64,000 nt of DNA. Origin: Aedes albopictus (lineage: Eukaryota > Arthropoda > Insecta > Diptera > Culicidae). A program made the position numbers and the translations under genes. The stretch is taken from the NCBI RefSeq assembly GCF_035046485.1, contig NC_085138.1, positions 429,337,265 to 429,401,264 on the forward strand, given 5' to 3'. Each line of letters starts with the position of its first letter. The stretch's first letter is position 1. A model generated the notes under the pieces. That model saw nothing but the letters and a program-made list of their open reading frames with translations. It was not told where the DNA came from and made no database searches. Positions 1 to 11,699 of this stretch are shown here, one piece after another.

Positions 1-3000
1 AAGAAAATTATTACGATTAGATTATTTTTCTAATAAAACACTAAGATATTCCAAAACTTCAACAACGTTTCAAAATTCAAGATGCAAATCGTAGTTCATT
101 TAATTCCCCTCTAATTAACTTATATATAAATGTGTTCTGAAGGAATGTAACAACATAGCCACCAACAAATTGAAAAAGTAATGGAATACATATTAAAAAT
201 AGACCAATTTGCTAAAAAATCATGAAAAAAATAAAATCGCTATACCTTTTTCTCTTGTTAAAAATTTAAAGTAAAGTCAAATGTTTTTTAGAGTTCATTA
301 TATAAGTCATAAATGATCAAAATTTCATTGCAATCGGTTCATTAAATCCGGAGATATAATAGCTCAAAGTTGGTTATCGAATAATTTTACCTTTTTCAAG
401 AATCTTTATAACTTTGTGAAAAATTGCCCGATCTTTCCCAAATTTTGACCACTGATACACAACTAGTTGATGAACTTACAGTAAAAATTTGAGAATATTC
501 GACGCACTTTTCGAAAAGTTACAGCTAGTTGAATATTTTTTGAAAAGTGAAAAATTTGCCTGTCCCGATCATTTTGCCTATCACCTGTATATGCAGCAAT
601 TATATTAAGCCATTTGTATAAACATTCCCACTTGCCCCGTGATACGGAGTAAATGAAGATCTGCTCCACTTTTCATTATATGCATAATATACAGAAGGTA
701 AAAATTTTGAAACAGTTTTAATGCCCGTTAATAAGAAGAAATATACCAACAATGTCTTTTAGAACCATTGGAATTTTAAAATTATTTATGTTTAGAATTT
801 TTTGGCTTGACAAATCCAAACTAGCATTTTTTTATGTCCCACTTGCCCCGGGGTACCTTACTGTAGCTTTCATTGAATGAATCTTTTATTCCTCTGGCTA
901 TCGTATATGAAACTGAAATTCAAGTTTGAATGCTGGATGAATCATTTTTATCGATTACACTATGAAATAGGAACAAACGGCATCAATTTATTGGTTCGAA
1001 ACAACCAGTAGTTTAACTTTTGGCATTAATATGAGCTCCCGTTGAATCAAACTCAATTCAAATTCATGAAACGTGTTCGTTGTTGACTCCCACCTCCAGC
1101 AGCCATCCCACACATTCCACAGATGAACGTCAAACCTTGATATTTCCAGTTCCTTCTGCAATCGAGCGCTAGAACAACTCACACAAACATTTCTCAACTC
1201 AAACACCAAATTTGCTTTGCCGTTTAGTGCTTCTGCAAATATTTGCAAAACCATTCACGCTGCCAGGCAGCCAACCACCTCCAAGCATCATGCGACAGAA
1301 TCGCTCATGCACTTCAGAACGTATGTACGTATGTACCTATCTACCTACCTACCTAGCAATTCAAAAGCGCATTTTTTATTTTCAATTGAATTTTAAAACT
1401 TGTTTGCTTGCCTTGCCGGGGGAAAACCTGCTCGTGGGTATGTGCAGAACTGAGAACCGAAACGATCTCTATCGATCGATCGGACCCCACGGGTCCATGT
1501 ACCTACCTACCTCTAGCGCTGCTGTGCAGAATGTGCCATATTCCGGTTGAACCGCGGCATTTGAAAAGTTGTCTTCCTTGACGGAGAGGAAAATCTTGCG
1601 AAACGGTGCACACTGACTGCGCACACAGCTTGATTTCTGTCGGAAAATTATGCCGCCGACAACCTTCTCGGGGGGGTATGACTCGGTGTCGTGGGGGAAA
1701 TGAAGCCACAGTTGGTACGGCTTGGATGGAAGTTTCGCGACTTGGGGGAATTGGAACTGTTGGAAATGAGCGATAAACCCTTGTACTTTAGGAAGTCCAT
1801 TTGTTTTGGGAATTGCTGATGATTAATCCCATAAAGTATTCTATTTTCATGTGTGTTTTGGTTGTTTCTTGAAATATTAGCAGCAAGCTTTACATGCAAA
1901 TGCGTTTAGATGCAATCTTAATGGAATTGGAAAATTTGAATTTTCTGAGAGAATTTTTGGCATATTTTCCAGCATAATTCATGAAATAATAGCTCAAGAT
2001 ATTTGTAGAAGATTTTTCCAATTCATTCTTGTAGAAACACTTGTAGAGTCCAGGCATTGTCTGAATTCTAGAAGACTTAAAACTTTAAATAAAATAAATT
2101 GAAATGTTCCATTAAAATAAAATTACTGAAAAATAAACCAAAATATAATGAAACAACAGTAGTATTTTAAAAATACCTGACAGAATGCTTACGATTTCAT
2201 ATGTTGAGTTGTGGGGGAATTTAAAAACAACTTTCTGCAAGAAGCGTCCACAGAACTCGCTAAATACGTAACTCGGTAAATCCATGAGCAATATTGCTCG
2301 TTCGACTCATATCGGGAATTCCAAACTTCTACTCAACGATCTCGAAGACTCGTACAGCTAACCAAACTCTGTACCATTTCTCCTTGAATGATAATGAGTG
2401 ATACAATCCAAACCACCCAAACGAAGATTTACGCTCTGTGCTCAATTGTTCAATCTAGAATCTAGATGACTGCCACTAACTATAGCATGGCAGCTTGCAA
2501 TCATCACTATCCCAGTGGGCCTGCGGCGGTCCAAAGTCTGAATGCGCCAAATCTTCGAATCATTTTGTGTTATGTACCTACGTATGTAGACAAAGATGAG
2601 AATGCATTTTTTTTAAAGAATCACGCAGAACCCCACCAACTCCCAAATAAAACAAATCCAGTAGTGGGTAAGTTGAGTGTTTTCTGTTTGCATATTAGCA
2701 CTTCGAGGAACCATGCATGAATCCTCTTCATCGGCGTTTGTCATTACTCACTGTGACTTGTGCGATATAGGAGGATGGATGGACGTCCGAGAGGCAAGTA
2801 CGCAATTAAGACACCTTGCGATGACGTCAGTAGTTAAACTTGTCGGAGACCTTGATCTCGTGATGAGGGCAAAATCTGGAAATTTGATGAGGTTTTGTTG
2901 CTCAACGCCATTTAAAAGTGCCCGGCGAATGCACAGTGCATTCCACGTTGAATCTCTTTTCAACACACGGGTACGAAAATCAATCACCACCTCGCAGTAG

Positions 3001-3600
3001 GTATTTAGCGCTCTGCTCACTCGATATACGGGCCGAACAGTGCTCATTATTCGAATTATTACATAATAATAACGCCGAGAAGCGCACTGAGCTATTGCTG
3101 CTGCTAGTTTGTTGGCTTCAATCATTAGTATTTATACACATATACTTTCGGTATGTACAGCGAATTGACAGCGCATAAGAAATCTAACAGGCGGCAAGAG
3201 TGCTTTATCCACTTGAGGCGTCGCGTCTCATCGAAATACATATACCTACCTACCGCAACTTAATGGAGAGGGCGAACCACTGGCGCATGAAATCAAGTCT
3301 GACACGCGAAATAACGCAGAAACGAATATGCGTCGAAGTAATTATTTCGATGATATTGGGATTTGAGATGTTTTGAGGAATTCAAGAACATCACTGTGTT
3401 AAAACACGCCGGATGTCTTTTCTGTGTCTAAAGATTAAAACTAGACGTTGGTCCTAATTTGTCCAATGCTGTTTCTGACTGGTTATATTTCAATGGATTT
3501 TGTTTTAGTGTGATGCAAATATTTCTCATGCTTATCTCCGTATACGGTAATTTATGATGAAACACATCTGTGATTTCAAGATTTTGAAATGATTTTTATC
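1..3600. other. AT-rich intergenic stretch, no gene seen
   Basis: No reading frame here has a recognisable domain, splice pattern or family resemblance. The sequence is AT-rich up to about 1000 and more mixed from 1000 to 3300. Short ORFs on both strands overlap one another and look like chance. No terminal repeats or target duplications were recognised. Confidence 0.6.
1321..1357. repeat. ACCT/GTAT microsatellite-like tract
   Basis: A short impure tract of GTAT then CTAC/ACCT units. A second ACCT run lies at about 1497-1512, and similar short ACCT runs recur near 3241-3255. It is simple sequence with no coding meaning. Confidence 0.7.
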
Positions 3601-3639
3601 CATCCAACGTTACGCGTATCAGCCTTATTATTTTCGCCG

Positions 3640-5003
3640 GAAAATCGCCGGAAAATGCCAAAGCTCATTTCTTTTCACTGAATCAAAATCGATGAACTGT
3701 TGTTGTGCTTTATCGTTGGGATACCTGATCAAAACCTGACTTTTTTCGCAATTGATTTCTAGTCCTACTTTTTCCAGCTGAAGTTCTATCTGCTCTAGGA
3801 TTTTTTCTAATTCCGCTTTCGATCTAGCTATTATGAGAATGTCATCTGCGAATACTAAAATCAATGGTAGAATCAATAGGTGTATCCATCAACTTTAGTT
3901 CTGGGATTTCTTCGGCTACCTTTTTCATGACATCTTGTATTAAGTAATTAAAGAGTAGTGGGGAGAGTGGGCATCCTTGTTTTATTACTCTTCCTCTTTT
4001 AACCCCGCCTGAATATTGATTCTCCCACAAGATTCTTGTAACTTCATCTTTAACACAACTCAAAACTCTATCAACTAACCTCGATGGCACTCCTAACTTA
4101 ATTAGTATCTCTCCTATGGTCTGTATTTTGACATTATCAAATGCTTTGCTAATATCTTACGCTAGAATGTGTAAATCCTTTACAGAATTCGAGTGTTCTT
4201 CCATCGTTCGCCTAGCTACGAATATATGATCGTCAGTAGACCTATTTGCGGTAAACGCAGCTTGATGCAAACCGGGTGGCCCTGCATACGTATTCATTTG
4301 CTTGACTAACCATCTATATATATAAAAATGTAGTGGCATACGTGGGACCGCGCATAACTTGCGAACGGAAGGTCCGATTTTGATCGTCTTAGTTTTGTTC
4401 TGTAAGTTTTCACCCAAGGAAGGTTTATGAGGCAAAAAACATGGAAATATTGAGAGTTTTTGAAAATCGATCTTCCATATATTTTGTGACCGGGGACTTG
4501 GTCTTGGATAGAAACTTGAAACGTCAAAAAACGCAGTAGGCAAGACAAAGTTTGCCGGGTACAGCTAGTTTTGCATATATTTTGTAAGCTACATTGCACA
4601 ATGAAATTCTCCTGAAATGTTCTGCTTCTGAGGCTCCTGACTTCTTCGGTATCGGGATTTGGGTTGATTTTTTCCATTCTTTTGGCATTTCATTTTTTAT
4701 GTATACTGTCTGAATTATTTCTACTAGCTTCCCTACTGTATCCTCATCAGCTGACTTCAAATACTCGCTAACCACTCTATCCGATCCTGGAGACTTTCCG
4801 TTACATGTTGAGAACAAAATGCTCTCTATTTCCTCTTTTGTAGGAGGGTTCGGCAACGGTGTAAAATCTTGTTCAGTGCAATACTTAACCTCGGGGCCTT
4901 CACACGATTTTAGAATATTATCCCATACCCTGTTACTAATCAGAGCTTTTTTATGTTTCTTTTGCCTCACAAAACCCTTCAAATATTTGTATGTGTTCCT
5001 GAT
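3640..5003 (-). pseudogene. Reverse transcriptase of the OTU LINE, split by a Helitron
   Basis: Before the insertion the frame reads EEIESILFSTCNGKSPGSD and then ISLCNVAYKIYAKL. Beyond 4312 it resumes with ANRSTDDHIFVARR, a stop where a Tyr codon is expected (near 4155), then ISKAFDNV, KQGCPLSPLLFN and, after another frameshift, VFADDILIIARS. These are the RT fingers, palm and catalytic Asp-Asp motifs. The copy ends near 3640, soon after a NCEKSQ block, so thumb and 3' UTR are absent. Loss of a 3' end is not the usual result of target-primed insertion and suggests later deletion. Confidence 0.85.
4313..4568 (+). mobile_element. Non-autonomous Helitron, copy 1
   Basis: It starts TCTATATATATAAAAATG and ends with GCCGGGTACAGCTAG, so it has the 5'-TC and CTAG-3' termini of Helitrons. 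It sits between host A (4312) and T (4569) with no target duplication, as expected for rolling-circle insertion. At 256 bp it has no coding capacity. A close copy of nearly the same length lies at 15183-15439. It interrupts the LINE RT exactly: the RT frame stops at its right border and resumes at its left border. Confidence 0.85.
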
Positions 5004-5389
5004 CCTTACCCCTGTTAGTTAGTTATATCTTTTTCTTGGTGTTCTTTGACTGCTTTTTGATATTCTTGTCTACAGTTACCTACCCTAGTTTATCATGTCC
5101 GGATGCTTCTTTGCTACCCTTAATGCTGTTCTCAGCTTATCTAAAGCTTGTCTTCTGCGTGGCGTGTTGGGAACTGTTGTTGTTTTTAGTGTTTTATGAG
5201 CCGCTATTCTAATTCTGCTCGCTAGTTCTTCATAACATTTATCTACTGAATCTGTTTGAACATTTGTCTTTGTTGAAATCGACTTTAATGTTTCCTTGAA
5301 CATTTTTTTTTCTTTTCTGGAATTTTAAGAAGGTCAATGTTAAGTTTTGTGGGCTCTTTACTTCCCTTCACGATTCTGGATACTTTGCC

Positions 5390-6107
5390 GAAAACTAATC
5401 CTACAGCAATCATTTTGTGATCTGTTTTTAAATCTGACCAAAATCCCTTGACGTACCTGATTTTCAAGTTTGTGAATTGTGCAACTAATATGTGGTCTAT
5501 TTGGCTAGATTTGATATCCATGTAATTTCTACATTTTTCCAATCTTAGATAATACATTTTTAAGTTTTGAAAGATGTACGAAACATTTGAAGAGTTCTCC
5601 ATTTTCGTTGCACAATTCGTGACCCAAGTTGGAACCTATCCATACTCTATCATCTGGTTGAAGGTCTTCAGGGCCTAGCTGTGCATTGAAATCCCCTAGT
5701 ATAATCAATGATTTACGATCCCTTTCTCTCGACACTATTTCATTGAGATTATTTAAAAATGTTTTCTGATTACTATTCGGAGCGTGAGCGTTTATTATTA
5801 TCAAGTTAGACCCGTTGATTCTTAGTTTAACCCACATGATGCCTTTCTTACGTTCCCTAACTTGTAACACCCCGATTCCTTGATTTCCCATTACAACAAT
5901 GGCCAATCCTCTTGTTTTGTTTACGTGAATTCCCATGACTTTCCATTCATAATTACTAGTGTATTTGTCATCTCCTATTGTGTTAGCTTCCTGTAGGGCA
6001 GCAACCACTACTTCGTTAGCCATCAGAATTTCATCGATCTCATCCCTTTTTTGTTTATTTCTGCAACCTCTGACGTTCCAACTAACTAGTTTCAATACCT
6101 TCTTCAC
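5390..6107 (-). pseudogene. Apurinic-type endonuclease of the OTU LINE
   Basis: The frame has the landmarks of LINE endonucleases in order: LVSWNVRGCRNKQ at the start, VAALQEAN with the catalytic Glu, NAHAPNSNQ, and ILGDFNAQLG with the Asp/Asn pair. A frameshift near 5600 moves the end of the domain into the next frame, where SDLKTDHKMIAVGLVF supplies the terminal Asp-His. In a live element this domain nicks target DNA to prime reverse transcription. All key residues can be read, but not in one frame. Confidence 0.85.
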
Positions 6108-6338
6108 ATATTCTTTTGATTTTGACTTATTTTCTTTACTACTTACATTAACAATCGTTTGTGGACTACTTGAATCTTTCTTCTTGTATACGTGTGATTT
6201 TGCCCTTGATTGTGATCTGAATGCTGCGATTCTGTTGGTTTTACATTGCTCCTAATGGTTTCTGTTCTGGCCGCTACTTCGCTCTTCTTTGTTGTAACTG
6301 TTGTAATTGAAATTCTGATATCATCATCCCAGCCTTCA

Positions 6339-7115
6339 TCAAATTTTTCTGTTTCTTTTGCTCTTGATCCCATACATACTCTCCCCACAACCATCGTAAT
6401 TCCACATGTTGTTATCCTTTTCTAATTCCCTCTTGTTCCCTGCATTATTGATTGTTTCCTTTTCCGCTACTGCCTGGATATCGATGATGCTATCATAGTG
6501 AGACCCTGTATAGAAAATTTTCAATGCTGGTTCGTTGTTTATTCGGATCCCTATTTTTGTTCTTAAGCCTTCTTTCCTGTAAACTTCAATCTGTTTTTTG
6601 AAGAATTCAGCAAAAATTAAGATTGCTTCTTCTCCCAGCCAAAAGGACTTCTCCCTAATCCTTTCAATCGCTCTTTCAAAGAAACCTGCCTCTTCAATAT
6701 GTTCGAATAAGTAATCCTCAAACCTCTCTCTATTGTGCTCAATGTAACTAGCGATATTGTTCCTTAGCTTAAGAATATTATAGTCCGACATGTAGTATTT
6801 ATCATGAGTTCTACCTAGTTGATCTAATAGGGATCTCAGCAAACAACTACCATCTCCAGCTATTTGTTTGATAACTGCTTTTTGACCATTTCCCACAAGC
6901 TCAATATTATAAAACACCTCCTCTGCCTTCATATCAAAAAAGTCTATCGCTGGATCAATTCTCATTCCTGCACTCCATGTTTGAATTTGCCTGCAGTTTA
7001 TGACTGTATGGTACCAGATTGATGTCCCCTGTATCTCAGCTACGAGCTTAATTGGTAAAAGTTTCTTCTTTCGTTCGGTAACCCCTAAAACGACGGAAAG
7101 GGTAATCTCTCTCTA
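6339..7115 (-). pseudogene. OTU-type cysteine protease segment of the LINE
   Basis: The frame is open from about 7115, after a TAG on its upstream side, to 6339. The segment GDGSCLLRSLLDQLG holds the Asp-Gly-x-x-Cys signature of OTU deubiquitinases. About 100 residues later, YTGSHYDSI matches the usual position of the catalytic His block. Known OTU enzymes cleave ubiquitin-like chains; in a retroelement it could process the polyprotein or act on host ubiquitin signals, which is inference. A shifted frame (6394-6143), rich in Lys, Glu, Ser and Thr, links it to the endonuclease. There is no intact start, and the frame is broken before the endonuclease, so this copy is non-functional. Confidence 0.75.
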
Positions 7116-7119
7116 ATTA

Positions 7120-7900
7120 ACACATTCAATCGGGCATTTTTTCATCTTCCCATATCTTAATGAGAAACTGGAATGATTAATAAAGCTACGCGTTTCCGCG
7201 CCTAAGAAGTTCGAACGGGATCTCGTCCATCTCCGCAGCCTCACTGTTTTTTTAGCAGCGATTCGTTAACCTCAAATCTAACTGTTCAACGAATGTTAAT
7301 TCTTGAATTTTCTTAAATATTTTGCTTGTAATTTGTAGAAAATGACGTTTTCGTCCATTTTTAAATTTATCCAGATCCTGTATTTATTATCCGCAGATGT
7401 TCCACACGCCATTGACAGTTACATGAAACCTTCGCCACAGAGAAACAGACGTCACACTCTCATCACCTTCCATCGATCAACTTTTTAACGGTTGATTCAA
7501 ATATTCAGTAGTAGGTCGATTGACCACTCGCGGCGCTGGTATCGTTTTTGCTCCTGTTTGACGTTTGCTCACTACCGCCATCTAGTGGCAGCCCGGCCAA
7601 GCACAGTACGTTTAGCATTGGGCGATTATGTTTTCGTGACGATGTTTTTAATGAAATTTGTTCTAAGTGTTACGTCTGTTTCTCTGTGCCTTCGCTATCT
7701 TTCCTATCCATGATTTTCTGCGCCTCACTCAATCACACTCTCTTTGTGATGCCGTTTCATGTTGAAGTGGATTCGTTTCTCTTTTGCTCTTGCTCTTGCC
7801 ACTCTTTAACGCTCCCTGTTGAACACAGTACAAGCCGCTAGCATTTGACCGCTGGCGATATTCGCCTCGTTCCTCATTCGTTGACAATCCCCGCATTATA
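7120..7900. other. Non-coding stretch, nothing recognised
   Basis: Mixed-composition sequence upstream of the LINE. Part of it could be the 5' UTR of that element, but I see no promoter motif or border. The short ORFs carry no recognisable domain. Confidence 0.5.
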
Positions 7901-7902
7901 TA

Positions 7903-8181
7903 GAGTCTGGGACCATTTGGGCAGGGGACCTGTTTTGGGCACTTGCTGCTATAACTCAGTCATTTTTCAACCAATTGACTTCAATTTGTGTACATAACTA
8001 GATACTGCACGCATCGCACCGTGCCCCGAAAACCAAATCAATTGGTTGAAAATTGACTGGGTTATAGCAGTAAATGCCAAAATATTATTTTTTGTAATTT
8101 TTATTTCTGTGTATTTTAACTACTGCTAATTCTACACTTAAGTGCGAAAATAGATTCCTCTGCCCAAATGGTCCCAGACCC
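7903..8181. mobile_element. TA-flanked MITE (mariner-like), 279 bp
   Basis: The left end GAGTCTGGGACCATTTGGGC is matched by the inverted right end GCCCAAATGGTCCCAGACCC, with TA dinucleotides at 7901-7902 and 8182-8183. A second inverted pair lies inside (about 7950-7980 against 8038-8070). Terminal inverted repeats with a TA target duplication are the mark of Tc1/mariner-type MITEs. There is no transposase. Confidence 0.85.
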
Positions 8182-8249
8182 TATTCGAATTTGAAAAAAA
8201 TTAGGCTTTCGCAAAAATGTCGTTAGCTTTTCTTGGGTGGTTTCATTTA

Positions 8250-8760
8250 ATTCAACATGTGGGGTAGGCTGTCTAAAAAAACAATTATCGAAATGTCAAG
8301 GTGCTCAACCCTTAAATAAAAGATTTGCATATTTGAAGCATTTTTGTAGAACATTTCGATTTTCTAAACAATCATTCGGAGGTTGCGCCAGAGCAATTTT
8401 TAAAAAATGACCCTTTCTCTTAAAAATTCTCAAAAAAAAAATTCAGTCGAGTCAAGTACAAGACACTGAAGACGACCTTACAGTTGAGGTCGAAATACGT
8501 ATCTGTCAAAGGATGCAAATTCTTAGTGGGATTCAAAGGAACAGTACTTAACACGGTTTTCGTTTTAGTTACAGATATTCCCCTAACAAGCCCAGGTTCA
8601 TCATCATCATTGTGTTTATTTTGACGGCAGAACCGTTTTTGTGCTGATGAAAAAAATATTGTTTGATATTTTTTCTTGAAAAATTGCTTTGAAAATACCT
8701 GCACTATTTTTCATTTGCAACCATGAAAGTTTTATCTGATACAACTATTTATATGCGACA
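8250..8760 (+). repeat. Dispersed repeat, related inverted copy at 46030-46470
   Basis: Several blocks here recur in reverse order and orientation near 46030-46470: a block around AGGCTGTC, GGTGCTCAACCC with AAATATGC-type neighbours, CATTTCGATTTTCTAAA, the ACCCTTTCTCTTAAAAATTC block, and TTGCAACCATGAAAG. A related fragment (CAGGTTCATCATCAT and neighbours) also occurs at 57445-57510. It is a decayed mobile-element family of unknown class. Confidence 0.65.
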
Positions 8761-8784
8761 TTTCTCTAAAAAACCCAGATTAAT

Positions 8785-9800
8785 CCACCTAGTGGTGATA
8801 GTGCCTTTCTCGTCGAATATGTACTCATAAACTTTTCTTCGACGTTAGCCAAAATGTTCCTGAATCCTGAAAACACTTTACACTAGCAACAATTTTAACA
8901 AAGCCATCATCGATTTTCGAAACTTATTGATGATACATGTTCCGATGTTATGTTGAACAACAAAACAGAGCAGGAAAAGATCAGACCTCTCAGTTGACTG
9001 CTTGACTACCTTAACACTAGTCGTGTATTGGGGTCATTGTGACCCCATTCCATCCACTACGGCAGCGGGGTGAGCGTCAGCTAATGCTTGAAGAAGGTTA
9101 ACTTTATTCACAATCACAGATCACTTTGTGATCTTCGCCAATGTTTATTTCAGCACACTTTAGGCTATATTTTATTATCATTGGTAACACGATTCATGTA
9201 AAATTTGACCTTCCTACGAGGAAAATGAAAAACTGTATAAGGTTGACGCGATTAAATTATATTTTTATATAAAACGTTGATCCATCCTACTATACATTTA
9301 CACCGCAGGAATCTGAAATGGTGTGATTTGAAGAGATCGCTTTGGTCACGATTTCGTTCTCTCGCATATATGAAGACTTTGATCATTTCTTCATTTTTAT
9401 AATCTTACCCAACGTTTACATGCTTTCAAAAAAGCCACAATTTGATTTATCGCTTTGACATTTATTTTGTTAACCTTTATAATTCCGCTATTTGATGTGC
9501 AGCTTGCATGGGTTTGGTTAAATTTTACGTTTCACTACTTCCGGCGGGACACCTGGAACTGATTCCGGTTGTCTCAAATATGGTCTTAAACTATGTTTTT
9601 GTCAACTGTTCAGCACGTGACCTGAAAAGCCGGAAATTGATATGATTTGAGGCTATTTTCTTGCTTGAAAATGCCGTGATTTTATGTATCGCATGCATGG
9701 TTTTGGTCAAATATACTATATTAACAATATAGGTCACTCTTACGGTTTTTTGGCGACACCTTTTTAGTGAATGTGTCGCCACCAAGCGTCAGAAGAGGTA
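8785..9800. repeat. Minisatellite-bearing repeat, diverged copy
   Basis: The left part carries GGTGATAGTGCCTTTCTCG, the inverted counterpart of the GAGAAAGGC end block at 45480-45495. From about 9400 to 9790 there are diverged units of the same minisatellite seen at 44522-45110: CATGCATGG, CACTTCCGGCGGGACACC, GATTCCGG. It looks like the left end and internal tandem repeats of a mosquito repeat family, heavily mutated. No coding potential. Confidence 0.6.
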
Positions 9801-10386
9801 CTACTACACACTAAACGCATGCGCTATCCGAATGACGTTTATTCTATCGAACTGTCATTGCATGGTGGGGATGCTCATTTCTTCTGAAATAATCGATTAA
9901 ACTTTAATCGATTTTTTTTTCAACTACTCAAATTTGAACAAATTTAATTCTGTCTTCTTGAACAATCTGGCGTATATTATCGTCGCAGCACCAAATCGAA
10001 GTCGCGACTCACGCGACATGCGAAGTAAATTTGAACCGATAAACGTTCCTAACAGACTAAAACACAGACGACCCAAATCGATCTTTCCGTTAGCGAGTTA
10101 TGAACGGTATTTTTTCCGGAAATTACACAAGAATTTCCTTGTTGTTTCCAAGATTCCTCCAGAAGTTCTTGAGGGATTCCTCCTAGAAATTATTCTGGAA
10201 TTATTTTAGGAACTCCTTTCGGGATCACTTAGGGAAAGTGTTCCAGCGTCCCTCCTCCATCCTCCAGCATTTTTTTTTCAAATTTCTCCAGCAGTTTTGT
10301 AAAAAATTGTTCGTTCTGTTTTTTTTTTTTCAAAAGTTCCTTCCAGGATTACATATCTCCATGAATAAAACGCAATCAATGAAGTA
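9800..10386. other. Non-coding stretch with some degenerate GGAATTCC repeat
   Basis: From 10130 to 10340 the sequence is made of short degenerate units of the type TTCCTCCAGAAATT, as in larger blocks at 10700-11520 and 46500-47890. No gene is seen; the 91-residue ORF at 9934-10209 has no recognisable features and runs into this repeat. Confidence 0.5.
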
Positions 10387-10687
10387 CTAGATTTGTAGTA
10401 ATAAGCTGAATTTTTGTGTAATGAGATTGTAAATTCTCCGTTACTACAATAAAATGGTAACTGCAATTATGGTAACAAAAAGCAAGAGTTTTATGACTGC
10501 TTGTCTGATTTGATGCTGTTTGAGCAAAACTTTGGGTAACTGTGTTGTTGTATTCTCACTTATTGCAACTTCAACAACATAGTTCCCTAAAGTTTTGCTC
10601 AAGCAGCATCAAACTAGGCTAGGAATCATAATACCCATGAGTTTGCATCTCACCATACAAAAAACCAACTCATTACCACAAATCTAG
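10387..10687. mobile_element. Fold-back MITE, 301 bp, TA-flanked
   Basis: The ends CTAGATTTGTAGTAAT and ATTACCACAAATCTAG are imperfect inverted repeats flanked by TA at 10385-10386 and 10688-10689. A stronger inner pair, TTGATGCTGTTTGAGCAAAA against the reverse of its partner at about 10590-10615, makes most of the element a hairpin. It lies inside degenerate repeat sequence. No ORF. Confidence 0.75.
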
Positions 10688-10699
10688 TATTCACTTATT

Positions 10700-11520
10700 C
10701 CTTCTGTGAATCCCGGTAAAAGTTCTTCTGAAGACATTCCAAGTTTAAAGAAATCTCGGAAGGAATCACAAAAAATAATTCCTGGAGGATTTCTGACACT
10801 TTAAAGAGGGAACTTCTGAAGGAATCCTCGAAAAATATTAATTAAATTGCTCATATAAAATCGCGTAGGAGATTCACAGAGTCACTTCGGAATTTCTCCG
10901 GAACTTCATAAGAAAGTCCTTGAAAAATCCCAGAAGACTCTTGTGGAAATCCTTAAAGGACGGAGTGAATTCCAGAAGAAGCTTTTGGAGGAATACTGGT
11001 AAAAATCCCGGTTGAAATTCCCCGAAGAAGGAATTTTTGAAGGAACTCTTGGATAAATCCCTGAAACAACTCCTGGTTGTTCTTGAAAATTTTGGAGGAA
11101 TTCCATAAGGAACTCCGGGAGGAATTCGTAAAAAAAACTTCTAAGGGAATCGTTGAAGGAGCTTCTGCAGGAATCCAAGAAAGACTCCAAGAAACTCCTA
11201 TAAGGAAATCCTATATGGAACTTCTTGACGAATCCTAGAAGAGAATTCTTGAGGATTCCTAGAAGTAATTCTTGGAGGAACATCAGAAGAAACTGCTGGA
11301 GTAATTTCAGTAGGAGGAAACTCTGGGGAAATTTAAGAAAAAAATACTTCGAATGAGTGTAATCAGTTTCGTACCCTTTAAAAGGTACGAAACTGATTAC
11401 ACTCATTCGAAAAGTCGGTACAAGAAAAAAAAACTTTAAATGAATCTCTGAAGGTACTCCTGGAGGAATTTCTAAAAAAGCACCTGAATGAATCTCAGAA
11501 AAAAAAATCTAGGAGGAAAC
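10700..11520. repeat. Degenerate GGAATTCC-type tandem repeat
   Basis: Short units such as GGAATTCCTGGAGGAA and GAAGGAACTCCTGGAG repeat irregularly, every 10-15 bases. A 166-residue minus-strand ORF (11406-10906) is only a translation of this repeat, rich in Phe, Leu and Ser, and should not be called a gene. The same family fills 43210-44021 and 46500-47890. Confidence 0.8.
11349..11424. repeat. Palindromic repeat, copy 1 of 3
   Basis: Two 27-bp arms (11349-11375 and 11384-11410), beginning TCGAATGAGTGTAATCAGTT, form a perfect inverted repeat around 8 bases. The right arm runs into TTCGAAAAGTCGGTACAAG. The same two modules occur at 57513-57614 and, inverted and partial, at 26899-26970. Confidence 0.9.
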
Positions 11521-11523
11521 CAA

Positions 11524-11687
11524 GGGGAATGACATATCCTTTTCTAAACGGAAAATCCACATTTATCCGTTCCTAACCGTCGCTAGCCGCTGCTAATTCA
11601 GCCGCAGGCGCAGTTGGACGCGGTTAACGACGGTTAGCTACGGATAAATGCAGATTTTTCCGGTTAGCAAAGGAAATGTAATTCCCC
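11524..11687. mobile_element. Palindromic MITE-like element, 164 bp
   Basis: The left half (GGGGAATGACATATCCTTTT onward) pairs with the right half (ending GGAAATGTAATTCCCC) along almost the whole length, including TTTATCCG/CGGATAAA and TAACCGTCG/CGACGGTTA. It stands out from the surrounding degenerate repeat. No clear target duplication was identified, so the superfamily is open. Confidence 0.7.
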
Positions 11688-11699
11688 CTGGAGGAAACT

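Larger units (their letters stand above)
3640..7115 (-). mobile_element. Decayed non-LTR retrotransposon with OTU domain, endonuclease and RT
   Basis: Reading leftwards, the minus strand carries an OTU-like protease segment (about 7115-6340), an apurinic-type endonuclease (about 6107-5390) and a reverse transcriptase (about 5000-3640). The order and strand fit one LINE polyprotein broken by frameshifts and stops, so it is a dead copy. The 3' end is lost: similarity stops near 3640, shortly after the RT catalytic FADD segment, with no 3' UTR or tail visible. A Helitron splits the RT at 4313-4568. I cannot place the clade. OTU domains in LINEs are known from a few lineages, but I cannot say whether this mosquito form is described. 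Confidence 0.8.

Noticed and set aside
2748..3178. Overlapping ORFs of 86-125 residues on both strands
   Set aside because: No recognisable motif, and the opposite-strand frames are equally open; treated as chance.
10906..11406. 166-residue minus-strand ORF
   Set aside because: Repeat-derived, and it runs through the palindrome at 11349-11410.
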